A stretch of DNA of 64,000 nt from Diphasiastrum complanatum (GCA_029204225.1 MU831971.1:29833-93832); one strand, 5' to 3'; positions 10,114-20,088 are shown, numbered from the stretch's first letter. Numbers and translations are program-made. Notes: a model not told the origin generated them from the sequence alone.

Positions 10114-11450
10114 CTAGGAATATTTTCTCAGATCCATTAGTTGATCCATTCCACGAAAACGACCATCCACTTGCATATCATCATCTATACAAGAAAATTC
10201 ACCGAAGTATGTGAGAAATACAAAATGAATAACTTCCACTTGCTTACCATTCTCATTATATGTGAATCTCAAAGGTTGTTGCATTTGCCTTGATGTCCTC
10301 TTTAGCTTTTGATTTAAAGTAGGCTCTTCAACATCAACATCCAAAGTATCATCAACAATTTCATCATCAAGAATGTTATATCCAATATCCACACCACCAC
10401 TAGAAGACACTTTTGGAAAGTTTCCCTCATAAGAAATGACCTCTTCCAATGACCACTTTTCTAGTTGAAGGAATAAAAACTTTGTAAGATTTTCTTACCT
10501 CACTATAACCAACAAAAACACCTTTTTTTGAAGATGGATCCTCCTTGGTTCTATCATCAAGAGTTATGGTGATATAACAAATGCATCCAAAAGTTTTGAA
10601 AAACTTGACACTCGGCCTTCTACCAAACAACATCTCAAAGGGTTTTTTCCATCCAATATTGCACTCAACCACCTATTGCATAGAAAATTTGCACACAACA
10701 AAGGTTGATCCCAAAACGGTTTAGGAAGATTTGCACCTAACCTCATGGCTTCGGCTCCTTCACATAAAGTTCTATTCTTCCTCTCAGCCTCTCCATTTTG
10801 TTGTGGTGTCCTTGGTCTTGTGTACTCCCTCTTGATCCCATTTGCATCACAAAATGCCTTGAACTTGGTAGAAATGTATTCACCACCATTGTCACTCCTC
10901 AAGCACTTGATCTTGGTAGAGAATTGGACCTCCCTTGCAATCTTAAACTTGACAAAGACATCAAACACCTCATCTTTTCTTTTTAGTAGATAGACCCAAA
11001 AAAATCTACTGAAGTCATCAATAAAAGTCACATACATTTTAGCACCTCCATTGCTAATTGTAGTAACACCATGAATATCCGAATGCACAATTTGAAAAGG
11101 CTTAGTAGATCTAGATGTAGATCTCTTGTAAGGTAACCTATGTGACCTAGATATAGCACATTGCTCACAAACATGATTCAACCTTGTAAGAGATTTAGAA
11201 ATACCAAAAACAGCTTCCCTTTTTGCCATCACCTCCAATGACTTGTAGTTGAGATGCCCCAATCTCTTGTGCCATACATCTTGCATTGACATTTGCTCTT
11301 TTGCTATACATCCAACTTGGTTAGCAACAACACAAGCATCAATTTTAAACAATTTATCTTGCCTCTTCCCTTTTGCAATGAATTGATCCTCTTTCTTGAT
11401 CAAACAAGCATCACCGCAAACTCCACTTTGAATCCCTTGTCAAGAATTTG
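10114..11450 (-). pseudogene. Copia pol fragment (integrase region), relative of element A
   Basis: On the minus strand the frames 11403-10564, 10672-10427 and 10449-10114 together follow the element A polyprotein from just after the protease to the linker before reverse transcriptase. They include HKRLGHLNYKSLEVMAKREA and CEQCAISRSH of the HHCC module, VTFIDDFSRFFWVYLLKRK, CLRSDNGGEYIST and AERKNRTLCEGA of the DDE core, then a CICYITITLDDRTKEDPSS region. Two frame changes (near 10,660 and 10,440) break it. Homology to element A ends near 10,150, within the stretch that reads SCVDE there. No LTR is found on either side. Confidence 0.85.
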
Positions 11451-11560
11451 ACTCACACTAAGAAGATTCTTAGTAATAGATGGAATGAACAAAACATCCT
11501 TCAAATTGATATTCCTATTGAAAAGAGGGCCCATTAAAGTTTAAAGGTCAATTTTTTTTA
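11451..11560. other. Border of the copia fragment
   Basis: The first part still resembles element A just upstream of its integrase (SQILDKGFKVEF region and KDVLFIPSITKNLL region on the minus strand) and is interrupted near 11,530. The copia match ends there. Confidence 0.5.
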
Positions 11561-12545
11561 TATCTAAGGACCACCCCAAGAGTAAGACATGGCAACTCAT
11601 TTGTGAATTTGCGTTCAAGGTTGCCGTCAGAGCGATAGAAGCATTCATTCGATGACCTTCTATAATCTCGCACACAGACAACAACAATCCACTTTCTGTC
11701 CAGGTAATATTTGTAATATTTTAGTTTTTAAAAGTTTTTCTCTATGCTCAGCACAATATTACAAAGGTTTAGTTTATTTAAAAAGATAAAGATCTTATGT
11801 TTAGCATAGCATCGACGATTATTGTGCCGCAATCAAGAGAAATGTTCAATTTCTTTTAAATTTTATGCTAAGCATAGAAAATTTTGTTATTTTGCAACTA
11901 TTGGCTATGCTCAACATAGAAACCTTATTTCCTTGTTCCCAAGTCTCATGCTAAGCATAATACCTCTTCACTCCTTAAGTGGTTATGTTATGCTCAGCAT
12001 AAGATATTCCGGAATTTCTCCCGAGTTCTATGCTGAGCATAGCGTGCTTTCTCACTACATGCGGTTATGTTATGCTGAGCATAGGATCTCCTCTTTTGTT
12101 CGCCTGGGTTCTAGAACTTGGGAGAGATTAAGAGAATATCTTATGCTAAGCATAACATAATCACTTAAGGATTGAAGAGGTGTTATGCTCGGCATAAGAC
12201 TTGGGAGCGAGGAAATAAGGTTTCTATGTTGAGCATAGCCAATAGTTGCAAAATAAAAGAATTTTCTCTGCTCGGCATAGAAAATACAGTCTTTTCTTAG
12301 CTTAAAAATGTTTACAAAACCTAAAAATTCAAACAAAAATATTCTTAATCAAATTTTGGGTAAATTTTTTTCAATCAAACTCAAATTTCAAAAGATTTCC
12401 TTGTTAAAATTCTAATAAATTGCCAATAATAAATGTATTTTGCAGACTTAGAGTGAAACTTTTGCGAAATTAAGGATGTCGAAGATTTTTTTTCGGATGT
12501 CAGGTCGGCTCAGGATGTTCCCTTGAAGGACAAAAAGAAATAGAT
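11560..12545 (+). pseudogene. Broken exon-intron-exon gene of unknown family
   Basis: An exon-like frame (about 11,562-11,703) reads SKDHPKSKTWQLICEFAFKV followed by AVRAIEAFIR, a TGA, and ISHTDNNNPLSVQ, and ends at CAG before GTAATAT. A 742-bp interval (11,704-12,445) ends TATTTTGCAG, a good plant acceptor. The next segment reads EIKDVEDFFSDVRSAQDVP and KDKKK before a stop. Stops in both parts suggest a pseudogene or a wrong exon model. The putative donor and the intron content resemble those after the exon at 63,471-63,850. I do not recognise the protein. Confidence 0.4.
11743..12279. repeat. Phased array of 13-bp palindromes, TATGCTNAGCATA
   Basis: Twelve perfect or near-perfect copies of the dyad TATGCTNAGCATA start at 11743, 11796, 11864, 11906, 11947, 11989, 12029, 12071, 12142, 12184, 12225 and 12267. 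Within two blocks the spacing is 40-42 bp, about four turns of B-DNA. The two blocks are also arms of a larger inverted repeat: 11,862-12,010 matches the reverse complement of 12,135-12,290, so sequence between the palindromes is conserved too. A lone copy (TATGTCGAGCATA) lies at 12927-12939 and two more at 63,862 and 63,918. The array lies inside the putative intron. It looks like a protein-binding array or fold-back structure; this is inference. Confidence 0.85.
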
Positions 12546-13440
12546 GTTTTATTTTACAAAAGGTGTAAATAACAGTAAGCTTCAATGTTTATCCATATTG
12601 CTAAGAAGAGCAGAAGAGGTGATAGTCCATTTCAAGTGCAAGGTAGAGTCCTTGCCGATCATCTCGATGATTGTGAAAGCAAGAGGGCTTTGTCACTGTT
12701 CTTGTGAAAGAACTTAACAAAAGTCGTTCGATATCCATTTTGGACGAGGGAATGTTTAATATTTGAGTTTGCAAAGACGATGCCGTTAAAACGTATTTTG
12801 ACAAAGCCCTTGTGACATTGATATGAACACATTAAAATGAATAAATTATAAATTTTTACGCAGACCATCAATCTCGTTTGGAATGAATTAGATTATATAT
12901 TATTTGGTACTATAATAATTCCAATCTATGTCGAGCATAGATTACTTTATGAATACTCGAAGTTTTTGAAGAAACATTTTGTTTCTAATGCCAAAGCTTT
13001 GCTAGCTTTCAATTGTGGACCTTTGACAAGGGGCGACACGACATGACACAACATGACACGAATGGAAATCAGTCATGCTCCTCAATTGATCAAAAAGATC
13101 AGCCATGTACCAAGGGGTACAACTATTTGATCTGATAACATGACATCATCAGAAGTATTCTAGATCGTGGCTAATCTGCCACTCTTGTAATTCACAAATT
13201 AGTTGTAGATGTTTAATCCTTCTAATCTGTAAGTTACAGGAATGCAACACGAAATTGTTCACGAGATATATACTTTCTGTTTTCATGCATAATGTAAGTC
13301 TGAAGTCTTATGCTAGTAAGCAAGACAAGAATGAGACACGAAAAGATTCAGAATACGAATCCGCTTGCATGCGAGATAATTCTGTAATAGGATCTGTAGA
13401 TCCAAAGTCCGCTACTAAGCGAGACTCAAATTCGTAAGAA
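12546..13440 (+). other. Coding-like remnant without identified product
   Basis: Between 12,600 and 12,830 the plus strand reads short phrases such as GDSPFQVQGRVLADHLDDCE and SKRALSLFL with stops between them, possibly continuing the broken gene upstream. From 12,840 to 13,440 I see no gene. One palindrome copy (12,927) is included. Confidence 0.3.
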
Positions 13441-13769
13441 AACTGTTTTTCTCTCACGCCAATGCACTGCGTGGATCTGCATCAAAAAAATCAATAGATG
13501 ATTTTGTAGCTGTTGTGCACATTATTAATCTAGATTATTGTATGATCTGGAATTTATGTTTGTCTAATATTATTCGTGTGTCTAATTCTCTTGTTCTTTC
13601 AATTTTGAGTCTTGGTTTGATATTGGTGAATGCTACATTAATTTGTTAACGTAGATCAGCTATGTCTGACTACTCTCTGAAGGATTGTAGGAGTGATATA
13701 GCCGACAGTGACCAATGATCACATCTGAACTGCTGACGAACTGATTGCATTTGTGAATCCTTTCACTTT

Positions 13770-13795
13770 GCTTCGCTTCGCTTCGCTTCGCTTCA
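13770..13795 (+). repeat. (CTTCG)n pentanucleotide microsatellite
   Basis: About five uninterrupted CTTCG units occur here. Nothing else of note was seen in 13,441-13,860. Confidence 0.85.
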
Positions 13796-13859
13796 ATTCG
13801 CTACAAGGATAAATCAATTTCAGAGGCTCTCCTAGGTTTTATTTCGAAGATAGTCTCAC

Positions 13860-14000
13860 GCTTGACCTAGCTACACTGTCCAAGGCAAAGGAGATGTGGG
13901 ATACACTGCTCACGAGATTTCAAATAAAATCACGAAGTCAAATAATGATGCTGGAAGATCAGCTGACAAATCGACCTCACTTCTTTTGTAAGAAAGATGA
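13860..14000 (+). pseudogene. Weak copia gag remnant
   Basis: The plus strand reads TLSKAKEMWDTLLTRFQIKS and then RSQIMMLEDQL. AKEMWDTL resembles the conserved region of copia gag proteins (SAKEAWDAL in other elements of this window). It is short and has no zinc knuckle, so this is tentative. Confidence 0.4.
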
Positions 14001-14053
14001 AGGATCTATTTCTATCACTACACAATTCTGGAGCACAAAATGCAGTGGGTGAC

Positions 14054-14113
14054 TCCATAAACATGTATTCCCAACCTGTCAGTGGGTAACTCCAATCCGA
14101 TATTCAGCTACAT
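14054..14113 (+). repeat. Dispersed repeat Y, copy 1
   Basis: A 58-60 bp segment containing GTGGGTAACTCCAATCCGAT and CAGCTACATATGTAACC recurs at 30,966-31,029 with about five differences. The flanks differ. The two copies bracket the nested element cluster at 14.2-30.9 kb. Confidence 0.8.
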
Positions 14114-14175
14114 ATGTAACCAGACAAAGATCAAGAAGATCAACGTTCAACACAGAGAGCAATCCTACCACTAAC

Positions 14176-14828
14176 TGTGAAAAACTCAGATCCAAAAGAT
14201 GCTAAAGTTTCATAAAGATCTTGGCCATGGAAGTTATGCACATCTAGATTGAAAAAATGATAGAAATTGTGATGTTAAGCATACTAAACATCAACTAAAC
14301 ATCAAAATCTGATCATAAGCTTCCACAAACAGAAACTTGCTGTCCCTGTCCGTACTTCAGAGCCTACAACCTGCATTTCACACGTGTGAAGCCATAGCAA
14401 CAAAGAAATCACAATTCTAGTGGCTAGAATGCAAGATATGAACAAAAAAGTGAGAGAGAAGAAGATGGATCTTCAAAGAGCATAACATTCATTCAATAGA
14501 ATGAAAATGAGATGTGTACATACTCGTGGAGATGGCTATTTATAGCAGCCATAGTGCCTCTTGGCCACTTGTCTTATGATAGGCTAAAATTGGGGTCCAA
14601 TAGGATTCACCCATATACCTAGAAATTTGGTCAAATAGGAATGCACCAAATTATGAGCCAATAGAAGAGCTCCACACTCGACCTCCTCTAATTAATGTGA
14701 CCTCAAAAGTAGTGTACACATACTTTGGGCCTCTACATACATGTATGAACCTATCTCTAACTTTTATTTGGCCATAGGCCTACAAAATCTCAAGTTAGGA
14801 AAATACTACTAGTTGACAATTTTTCACA
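14176..14828 (-). repeat. 3' LTR of element A
   Basis: The terminal inverted bases are TGTGAAAAA and TTTTTCACA. A TATA box (minus-strand CTATAAATAG, 14,536-14,545) and a 14-bp palindrome TTCACACGTGTGAA (14,377-14,390) lie inside. It is preceded in the sense direction by the polypurine tract GAAGAGGGAG (14,829-14,838). The gag-pol stop codon is formed by the first bases of this LTR. Confidence 0.95.
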
Positions 14829-17800
14829 CTCCCTCTTCAACTAGTTTTAGCATAGATTTAGAAAGTACACCAAGACTTGTTCTATGCTTGAAAAATAAGT
14901 CCTTTCCCAATGCTTTGGTAAAGATATCAGCCACACATTCCTTTGATGGGACATGTTCAAGCTTGATCTCTTTTGCCAACACTTGTTCTCTCACAAAATG
15001 GTAAGCCACCTCGATATGTTTGCTCCTTGCATGGAAAACCGGATTGCTTGCTAGACTTTGGGCTGAAAGGTTGTCACAAAAGATGATTGGACTCTCTGAA
15101 AAATCCAGCAAATGAAGCTCCATAATCATCCTCTTGATCCACACCATCTCCTTTGTGCATGATGTCAAAGCTTTGTACTCGGCCTCACTAGAAGAAAGTG
15201 ATATAGTTGCTTGTTTCTTCGACATCCATGAGATAGCTCCATCACCTATGAAAATAGCATGTGCATTTATGGATTTTCTATCCATAAGGTCTCCTGCAAA
15301 ATCTGAATCTGAAAAACCAAATAAGTTAGGTGATGAGCCTCTATAAACAATGCCAAAATCTTTTGTTCCCGAGATGTATCTCAAGATCCTCTTTCCTAGT
15401 TTCCAATGTTCTATGCTAGGATCTTGCATGAATTGGCTTAATCTACCAACACAATAAGATAAATCAGGTCTTGTGATGGTTAGATATATAAGAGAACCTA
15501 TTAGCTTCCTATAGAGAGTAATGTCCTCGAAGGATCTTTCATTACCTCTTATAGTTAGCTTTACATGTGATTCCATAGGTGTATCAATAGGATTTGCATC
15601 TACCATATGAAATCTATTGAGAATAGAAATAGCATACTTCTCTTGTGAAATAAAAGTGATTTGAGAAGTTCTAATTACTTCTATTCCTAAGATATAGCTC
15701 AAAAGACCAAGATCATGCACTTCAAATTCCTTTTTTAGTGCTTTCTTGATATCTTCTATATCTTCCTTGTTCCCTCCACTTAAAATAATGTCATCCACAT
15801 AAATTAGAAGGATTGTAACATCATTAGCACTAATTCTAAAGTAAAGTGAATGATCATACTCACTCATAGTGAAGTTTTGAGAAAGTAGAAAAGAGTTAAG
15901 CCTAGCATACCAACTCCTTGGTGCTTGCTTAAGACCATACAAACTTTTTTGTAGAAAACACACATGATTAGGCTTGCTATGAGAAACATAGCTCTCGGGT
16001 TGCTCCATGTAGACTTCCTCTTCAAGATCACCATTCAAGAAAGCATTAGAAATGTCTAATTGCCAAAGATCCCATCCATAAAGAGTTGCAAGGGAAATGA
16101 TTACTCTTATGCTCACCATCTTTGCCACGGGTGCAAAGGTTTCCTCATAGTCAATGCCATGCTCTTGAGCATAACCTTTAGCCACTAACCTTGCCTTCAA
16201 CTTGTTGATAGATCCATCTTGATTTGTCTTTACCTTGAAGATCCATTTGCATCCAATTGCACTTTTGCCCTTTGGAAGCTCCACCAATCTCCATGTGTTG
16301 TTCTTCATAAGTGCTTCAAACTCAAGATCCATTGCTTGGATCCATTCCTCTTTTTGCCTTGCTTCATCTACACATGAAGGTACATCAAAAGAAGTTAGGA
16401 AAGCATAGTTGGATCCATCCACCACTTGCTTACCTTTGCCATCATAAGTGAGCCTTGAGGGTTTCACTTTATGCCTTGGAGTTCTCCTTGGAATTTGACT
16501 TGAAGAGGCTTCTTCAACATCCACATCCAATGTGTCATCAACTCCATTGTCATCAAGCACATTAGTTGCAACAACACCATCATCACTTGAAACAACTTTT
16601 GGAATGTTACCTTCATCAAAAATGACATCCCTACTTGTGAACACTTTCTTGATTGAAGGAACATAAATCCTATATGCTTTGCTTACTTCACTATAACCAA
16701 CAAAAATGCCCTTTCTTGAAGATGGATCCTCCTTAGTTCTATCATCAAGAGTAATGTTGAAGTAGCAAATGCATCCAAAAGTTCTTAGAAACTTGACATT
16801 AGGCTTCGTACCAAACAAAGCTTCAAAAGGGGTTTTTCCTTCCAATACAACACTTGGCCATCTATTGCATAGGAAATTTGCACACAACAAAGCATCACTC
16901 CAAAAAGGTTTAGGAAGATTAGCATTCAATCTCATTGCCTTTGCACTCTCACACAAGGTTCTATTCTTCCTCTCGGCCACTCCATTTTGTTGTGGTGTTC
17001 TTGGACATGTGTACTCCCTCTTGATCCCATGCTCATCGCAAAAGGCTTTGAATTTGTTAGAAATGTATTCACCACCATTGTCGCTCCTCAAGCATTTGAT
17101 TTTGGTTGTAAATTGAGTCTCAATAGCAACTTTGAACTTGACAAACACATCAAACACCTCATCCTTGCTCTTTAGTAGATAAACCCAACAAAATCTACTA
17201 AAATCATCAATGAAAGTTACATACATCTTAGCACCTCCATTGCTAATTGTAGTAACACCATGAATATCCGAATGCAAGAGAGAAAAAGGCATCTTAGATC
17301 TAGATATAGATCTAGTATATGGCAATCTATGTGATTTAGACAAAGCACATTCTTCACAAACATGATTCAAGCAAGTAAGAGACTTGGGAAGTCCCCTTAC
17401 TACCTCCTTTTTGGCTATTACCTCCAAGGCCTTGTAGTTGAGATGTCCCATCCTTTTATGCCATACCTCTTGAATTGACATTTGTTCATTTGCCATGCAT
17501 CCAACTTGGTTAGCAACAACACATGCATCAAGCTTGAACAATTTCCCTTGCCTTTTCCCTTTTGCAATGATACTACACCCCTTTTTGATCAAGCAAGCAT
17601 CACCATCAAACTCAACTTTGAATCCTTTGTCAAGCATTTGGCTTACACTAAGTAAGTTCTTGGTAATGGATGGAATGAGCAAAACATCTTTCAATTCTAT
17701 ATTCCTATTTGTAGAAAGTGAAATAGGAATTGTGCCAATCCCCTTGATTGCACACTCACCATCATTTGCGGTATAGATTACCTTCCTATCACCATCAAAT

Positions 17801-18774
17801 GCCATTAAAGATGAAAAATACTCTTTATGATATGTCATATGAGAAGTGGCTCCACTATCAATCCACCAAGGATCAATGTCTCCATGATTAGCCAACAAGC
17901 AAGATGACATAACAAAAGCATCATTTGAAAGAAGCTCATCCCCACCCTCATCAATAGTTAGATTGGTTTGCTTTTCCCCTTGATCCCTCTTTTTCTTAAA
18001 ACAATCACTAGCAAAATGCCCTTTGACTCCACAATAGAAACATTTTAGCTTAGATCTATCCTTCTTTTTGCCAAAAGTAGAGTGCTCACCTTGGTCTTGC
18101 CCTTTAGACCAATTGCTTTTACCTTTGCCCTTGAACTTGCCTTTAGAGAACATTGCCTCCTCTTCTCCTCCTTGAGATGTAGAAGATGCTCCCACTCTTG
18201 CTTGCAACCTGAATTCTTCAGCCAACAAGACCTCTTGCAAGTCTCCAACACTTGGTAAACATTTTTGGATAGCATAACTTTGAACAAGATTAGCATGATC
18301 ATCCAACAAGCCATTGAGAATCACTTGAACAAGCTCCTCATTATTTATGCCATCATTAATGCATGCTAACTCATCATTCAATGCTTTAACTCTCAAAACA
18401 AAAGCATGTCCATTCTCACTCTTCTTTTGCATACAAGAAAAGATTTGCCTTCTTAAAGTCAACACTCTAGAAGTAGACTTGGATTCATAAACCTTCTTCA
18501 AGGCTTCCCAAGCTTCACTAGATGATGTGCACTTACCAACCTCTTTGATAAGCTCATTTGTCACATTCATCTTGATCATGTGAAGGGCTTTCTTTGCCCT
18601 CTTGTCATACCTCAATTGTTCTTGAGGTGCCAAAGGTCTCTCCTCCACACCTACAACAATATCCATCAACTCATTCATCTCAAGCAAAGACTCCATCCTT
18701 ACTTTCCAAGTAGAATAGTTGAGGGAGGTAAGCCTATCATTGCTTTCCAACATGTAGCCTCCATTTGTAGCCAT
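14824..18774 (-). CDS. Intact copia gag-pol polyprotein, 1316 residues
   Basis: This single frame encodes everything the element needs to copy itself. Gag occupies the first 240 or so residues, ending in a basic region and the zinc knuckle CFYCGVKGHFASDC (near 243-256). The aspartic protease has WWIDSGATSHM (near 301). Integrase shows the HHCC module (HKRMGHLNY near 436, CEECALSKSH near 470) and the DDE core with HSDIHG (about 498), LRSDNGGEY (about 561) and GVAERKNRT (about 601). Reverse transcriptase runs from WIFKVKTNQDG (about 841) through YVDDIIL (about 990). RNase H includes SDSDFAGD and SSSEAEYKAL (about 1155-1200). There are no stops or frameshifts and all catalytic residues I can check are present. 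The frame crosses the polypurine tract and stops at a TGA inside the LTR. The start is the first ATG of the conserved gag start (MATNGGYMLES). Confidence 0.97.
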   Translation of the reverse strand: MATNGGYMLESNDRLTSLNYSTWKVRMESLLEMNELMDIVVGVEERPLAPQEQLRYDKRAKKALHMIKMNVTNELIKEVGKCTSSSEAWEALKKVYESKSTSRVLTLRRQIFSCMQKKSENGHAFVLRVKALNDELACINDGINNEELVQVILNGLLDDHANLVQSYAIQKCLPSVGDLQEVLLAEEFRLQARVGASSTSQGGEEEAMFSKGKFKGKGKSNWSKGQDQGEHSTFGKKKDRSKLKCFYCGVKGHFASDCFKKKRDQGEKQTNLTIDEGGDELLSNDAFVMSSCLLANHGDIDPWWIDSGATSHMTYHKEYFSSLMAFDGDRKVIYTANDGECAIKGIGTIPISLSTNRNIELKDVLLIPSITKNLLSVSQMLDKGFKVEFDGDACLIKKGCSIIAKGKRQGKLFKLDACVVANQVGCMANEQMSIQEVWHKRMGHLNYKALEVIAKKEVVRGLPKSLTCLNHVCEECALSKSHRLPYTRSISRSKMPFSLLHSDIHGVTTISNGGAKMYVTFIDDFSRFCWVYLLKSKDEVFDVFVKFKVAIETQFTTKIKCLRSDNGGEYISNKFKAFCDEHGIKREYTCPRTPQQNGVAERKNRTLCESAKAMRLNANLPKPFWSDALLCANFLCNRWPSVVLEGKTPFEALFGTKPNVKFLRTFGCICYFNITLDDRTKEDPSSRKGIFVGYSEVSKAYRIYVPSIKKVFTSRDVIFDEGNIPKVVSSDDGVVATNVLDDNGVDDTLDVDVEEASSSQIPRRTPRHKVKPSRLTYDGKGKQVVDGSNYAFLTSFDVPSCVDEARQKEEWIQAMDLEFEALMKNNTWRLVELPKGKSAIGCKWIFKVKTNQDGSINKLKARLVAKGYAQEHGIDYEETFAPVAKMVSIRVIISLATLYGWDLWQLDISNAFLNGDLEEEVYMEQPESYVSHSKPNHVCFLQKSLYGLKQAPRSWYARLNSFLLSQNFTMSEYDHSLYFRISANDVTILLIYVDDIILSGGNKEDIEDIKKALKKEFEVHDLGLLSYILGIEVIRTSQITFISQEKYAISILNRFHMVDANPIDTPMESHVKLTIRGNERSFEDITLYRKLIGSLIYLTITRPDLSYCVGRLSQFMQDPSIEHWKLGKRILRYISGTKDFGIVYRGSSPNLFGFSDSDFAGDLMDRKSINAHAIFIGDGAISWMSKKQATISLSSSEAEYKALTSCTKEMVWIKRMIMELHLLDFSESPIIFCDNLSAQSLASNPVFHARSKHIEVAYHFVREQVLAKEIKLEHVPSKECVADIFTKALGKDLFFKHRTSLGVLSKSMLKLVEEGV
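14829..14838 (-). other. Polypurine tract of element A
   Basis: On the minus strand GAAGAGGGAG ends directly at the LTR TGTGAAAAA. It encodes the last residues of the polyprotein (EEGV), so priming site and coding sequence overlap. Confidence 0.85.
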
Positions 18775-19371
18775 GTTGCAATGATTGATCTCTGATCTTT
18801 GACCTGTTCCAATGCACTAAGCACTCTCTTGAATCAACAAATGAAACACAAGAAGAAATCACAAAGATTTGGAACCTAAAACCTTACTTTTTCTCTCTTT
18901 TCCTCACTTTTTCCTTAATTTTAGCCACTAGTTTTATGATTTCTTGATCAAACCAAGACCAAACCTCAATATACTTGCTTTTCCCTCACTCCTAAGATTG
19001 AAATACACTCTTGAATCATTCAGCAAACTGAAAATCAGAGGGTTACATCAATTTTGAAGTTTTTGACATGAAGAAGCAAGAAATTGAATCAAAAAACTAT
19101 ATGCTAGAATGGAAAACTAATAGGATCTTGTTGGATCTTGCATCTCCCTCTTTCCAAAACAATTTTTGTCTCCTTATTCTGATAAGTACAGAGGGAATTC
19201 GCCCTACTTCAATTGAAATGCATACAAATGATGTTTTGATCACAAAGATCCAATTTCTACACATAAATCAACAAGATTTTTAGCTAGAAACTTGATTGGA
19301 ATGCTACAAAAGCAAACTCGCCCACAAATCTCTTCTAAATCTGGCAAAACCTGCACATTTGGCCGCCTAAT
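18775..19371 (-). other. Leader of element A between PBS and gag
   Basis: About 600 bp of noncoding sequence separate the PBS from the gag ATG. Only short frames are present. I see no further structure. Confidence 0.7.
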
Positions 19372-19383
19372 GCTCTGATACCA
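19372..19383 (-). other. Primer-binding site of element A
   Basis: The minus strand reads TGGTATCAGAGC directly after the LTR end CACA. It is complementary to the 3' end of initiator tRNA-Met, the usual copia primer. Confidence 0.9.
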
Positions 19384-19435
19384 TGTGAAAAACTCAGATC
19401 CAAAAGATGCTAAAGTTTCATAAAGATTGGTATCA
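19384..19435 (-). repeat. 52-bp duplication of the U5 end at the 5' LTR-PBS junction
   Basis: Between the PBS and the full 5' LTR there is a second copy of the last 44 bp of the LTR (19,384-19,427), followed on the plus strand by TGGTATCA (19,428-19,435). That octamer is part of the PBS sequence in inverted orientation. The 3' LTR has no such duplication. Confidence 0.9.
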
Positions 19436-20088
19436 TGTGAAAAACTCAGATCCAAAAGATGCTAAAGTTTCATAAAGATCTTGGCCATGGAAGTTATGCA
19501 CATCTAGATTGAAAAAATGATAGAAATTGTGATGTTAAGCATACTAAACATCAACTAAACATCAAAATCTGATCATAAGCTTCCACAAACAGAAACTTGC
19601 TGTCCCTGTCCGTACTTCAGAGCCTACAACCTGCATTTCACACGTGTGAAGCCATAGCAACAAAGAAATCACAATTCTAGTGGCTAGAATGCAAGATATG
19701 AACAAAAAAGTGAGAGAGAAGAAGATGGATCTTCAAAGAGCATAACATTCATTCAATAGAATGAAAATGAGATGTGTACATACTCGTGGAGATGGCTATT
19801 TATAGCAGCCATAGTGCCTCTTGGCCACTTGTCTTATGATAGGCTAAAATTGGGGTCCAATAGGATTCACCCATATACCTAGAAATTTGGTCAAATAGGA
19901 ATGCACCAAATTATGAGCCAATAGAAGAGCTCCACACTCGACCTCCTCTAATTAATGTGACCTCAAAAGTAGTGTACACATACTTTGGGCCTCTACATAC
20001 ATGTATGAACCTATCTCTAACTTTTATTTGGCCATAGGCCTACAAAATCTCAAGTTAGGAAAATACTACTAGTTGACAATTTTTCACA
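19436..20088 (-). repeat. 5' LTR of element A
   Basis: This 653-bp copy appears identical to 14,176-14,828. It contains the TATA box at 19,796-19,805 and the CACACGTGTG palindrome at 19,639-19,648. Confidence 0.95.
19796..19805 (-). promoter_or_regulatory. TATA box driving element A
   Basis: Minus-strand CTATAAATAG lies about 285 bp inside the 5' LTR in the sense direction. It is a consensus plant TATA element, so U3 would be upstream and R downstream. Confidence 0.7.

Larger units (their letters stand above)
14176..20088 (-). mobile_element. Complete young Ty1/copia retrotransposon (element A)
   Basis: The element spans 5913 bp between direct CTAAC target duplications (14,171-14,175 and 20,089-20,093). 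It has two 653-bp LTRs starting TGTGAAAAA and ending TTTTTCACA that I cannot tell apart by eye. It also has a tRNA-Met-type PBS, a polypurine tract and one uninterrupted gag-pol frame on the minus strand. The order protease, integrase, reverse transcriptase, RNase H defines Ty1/copia. Identical LTRs and an intact frame point to a very recent insertion. A 52-bp duplication at the 5' LTR-PBS junction is the only irregularity seen. Confidence 0.95.

Noticed and set aside
11743-12279. CRISPR array (regular short repeats)
   Set aside because: The repeats are palindromes in an intron-like plant sequence, the intervening sequence is itself repeated in inverted form, and no cas genes exist.
11822-12336. 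Frames of 112 and 88 codons on both strands in the palindrome array
   Set aside because: Repeated YAQHR, YAEH and MLSI phrases come from the palindromes; the inverted-repeat structure explains both frames.
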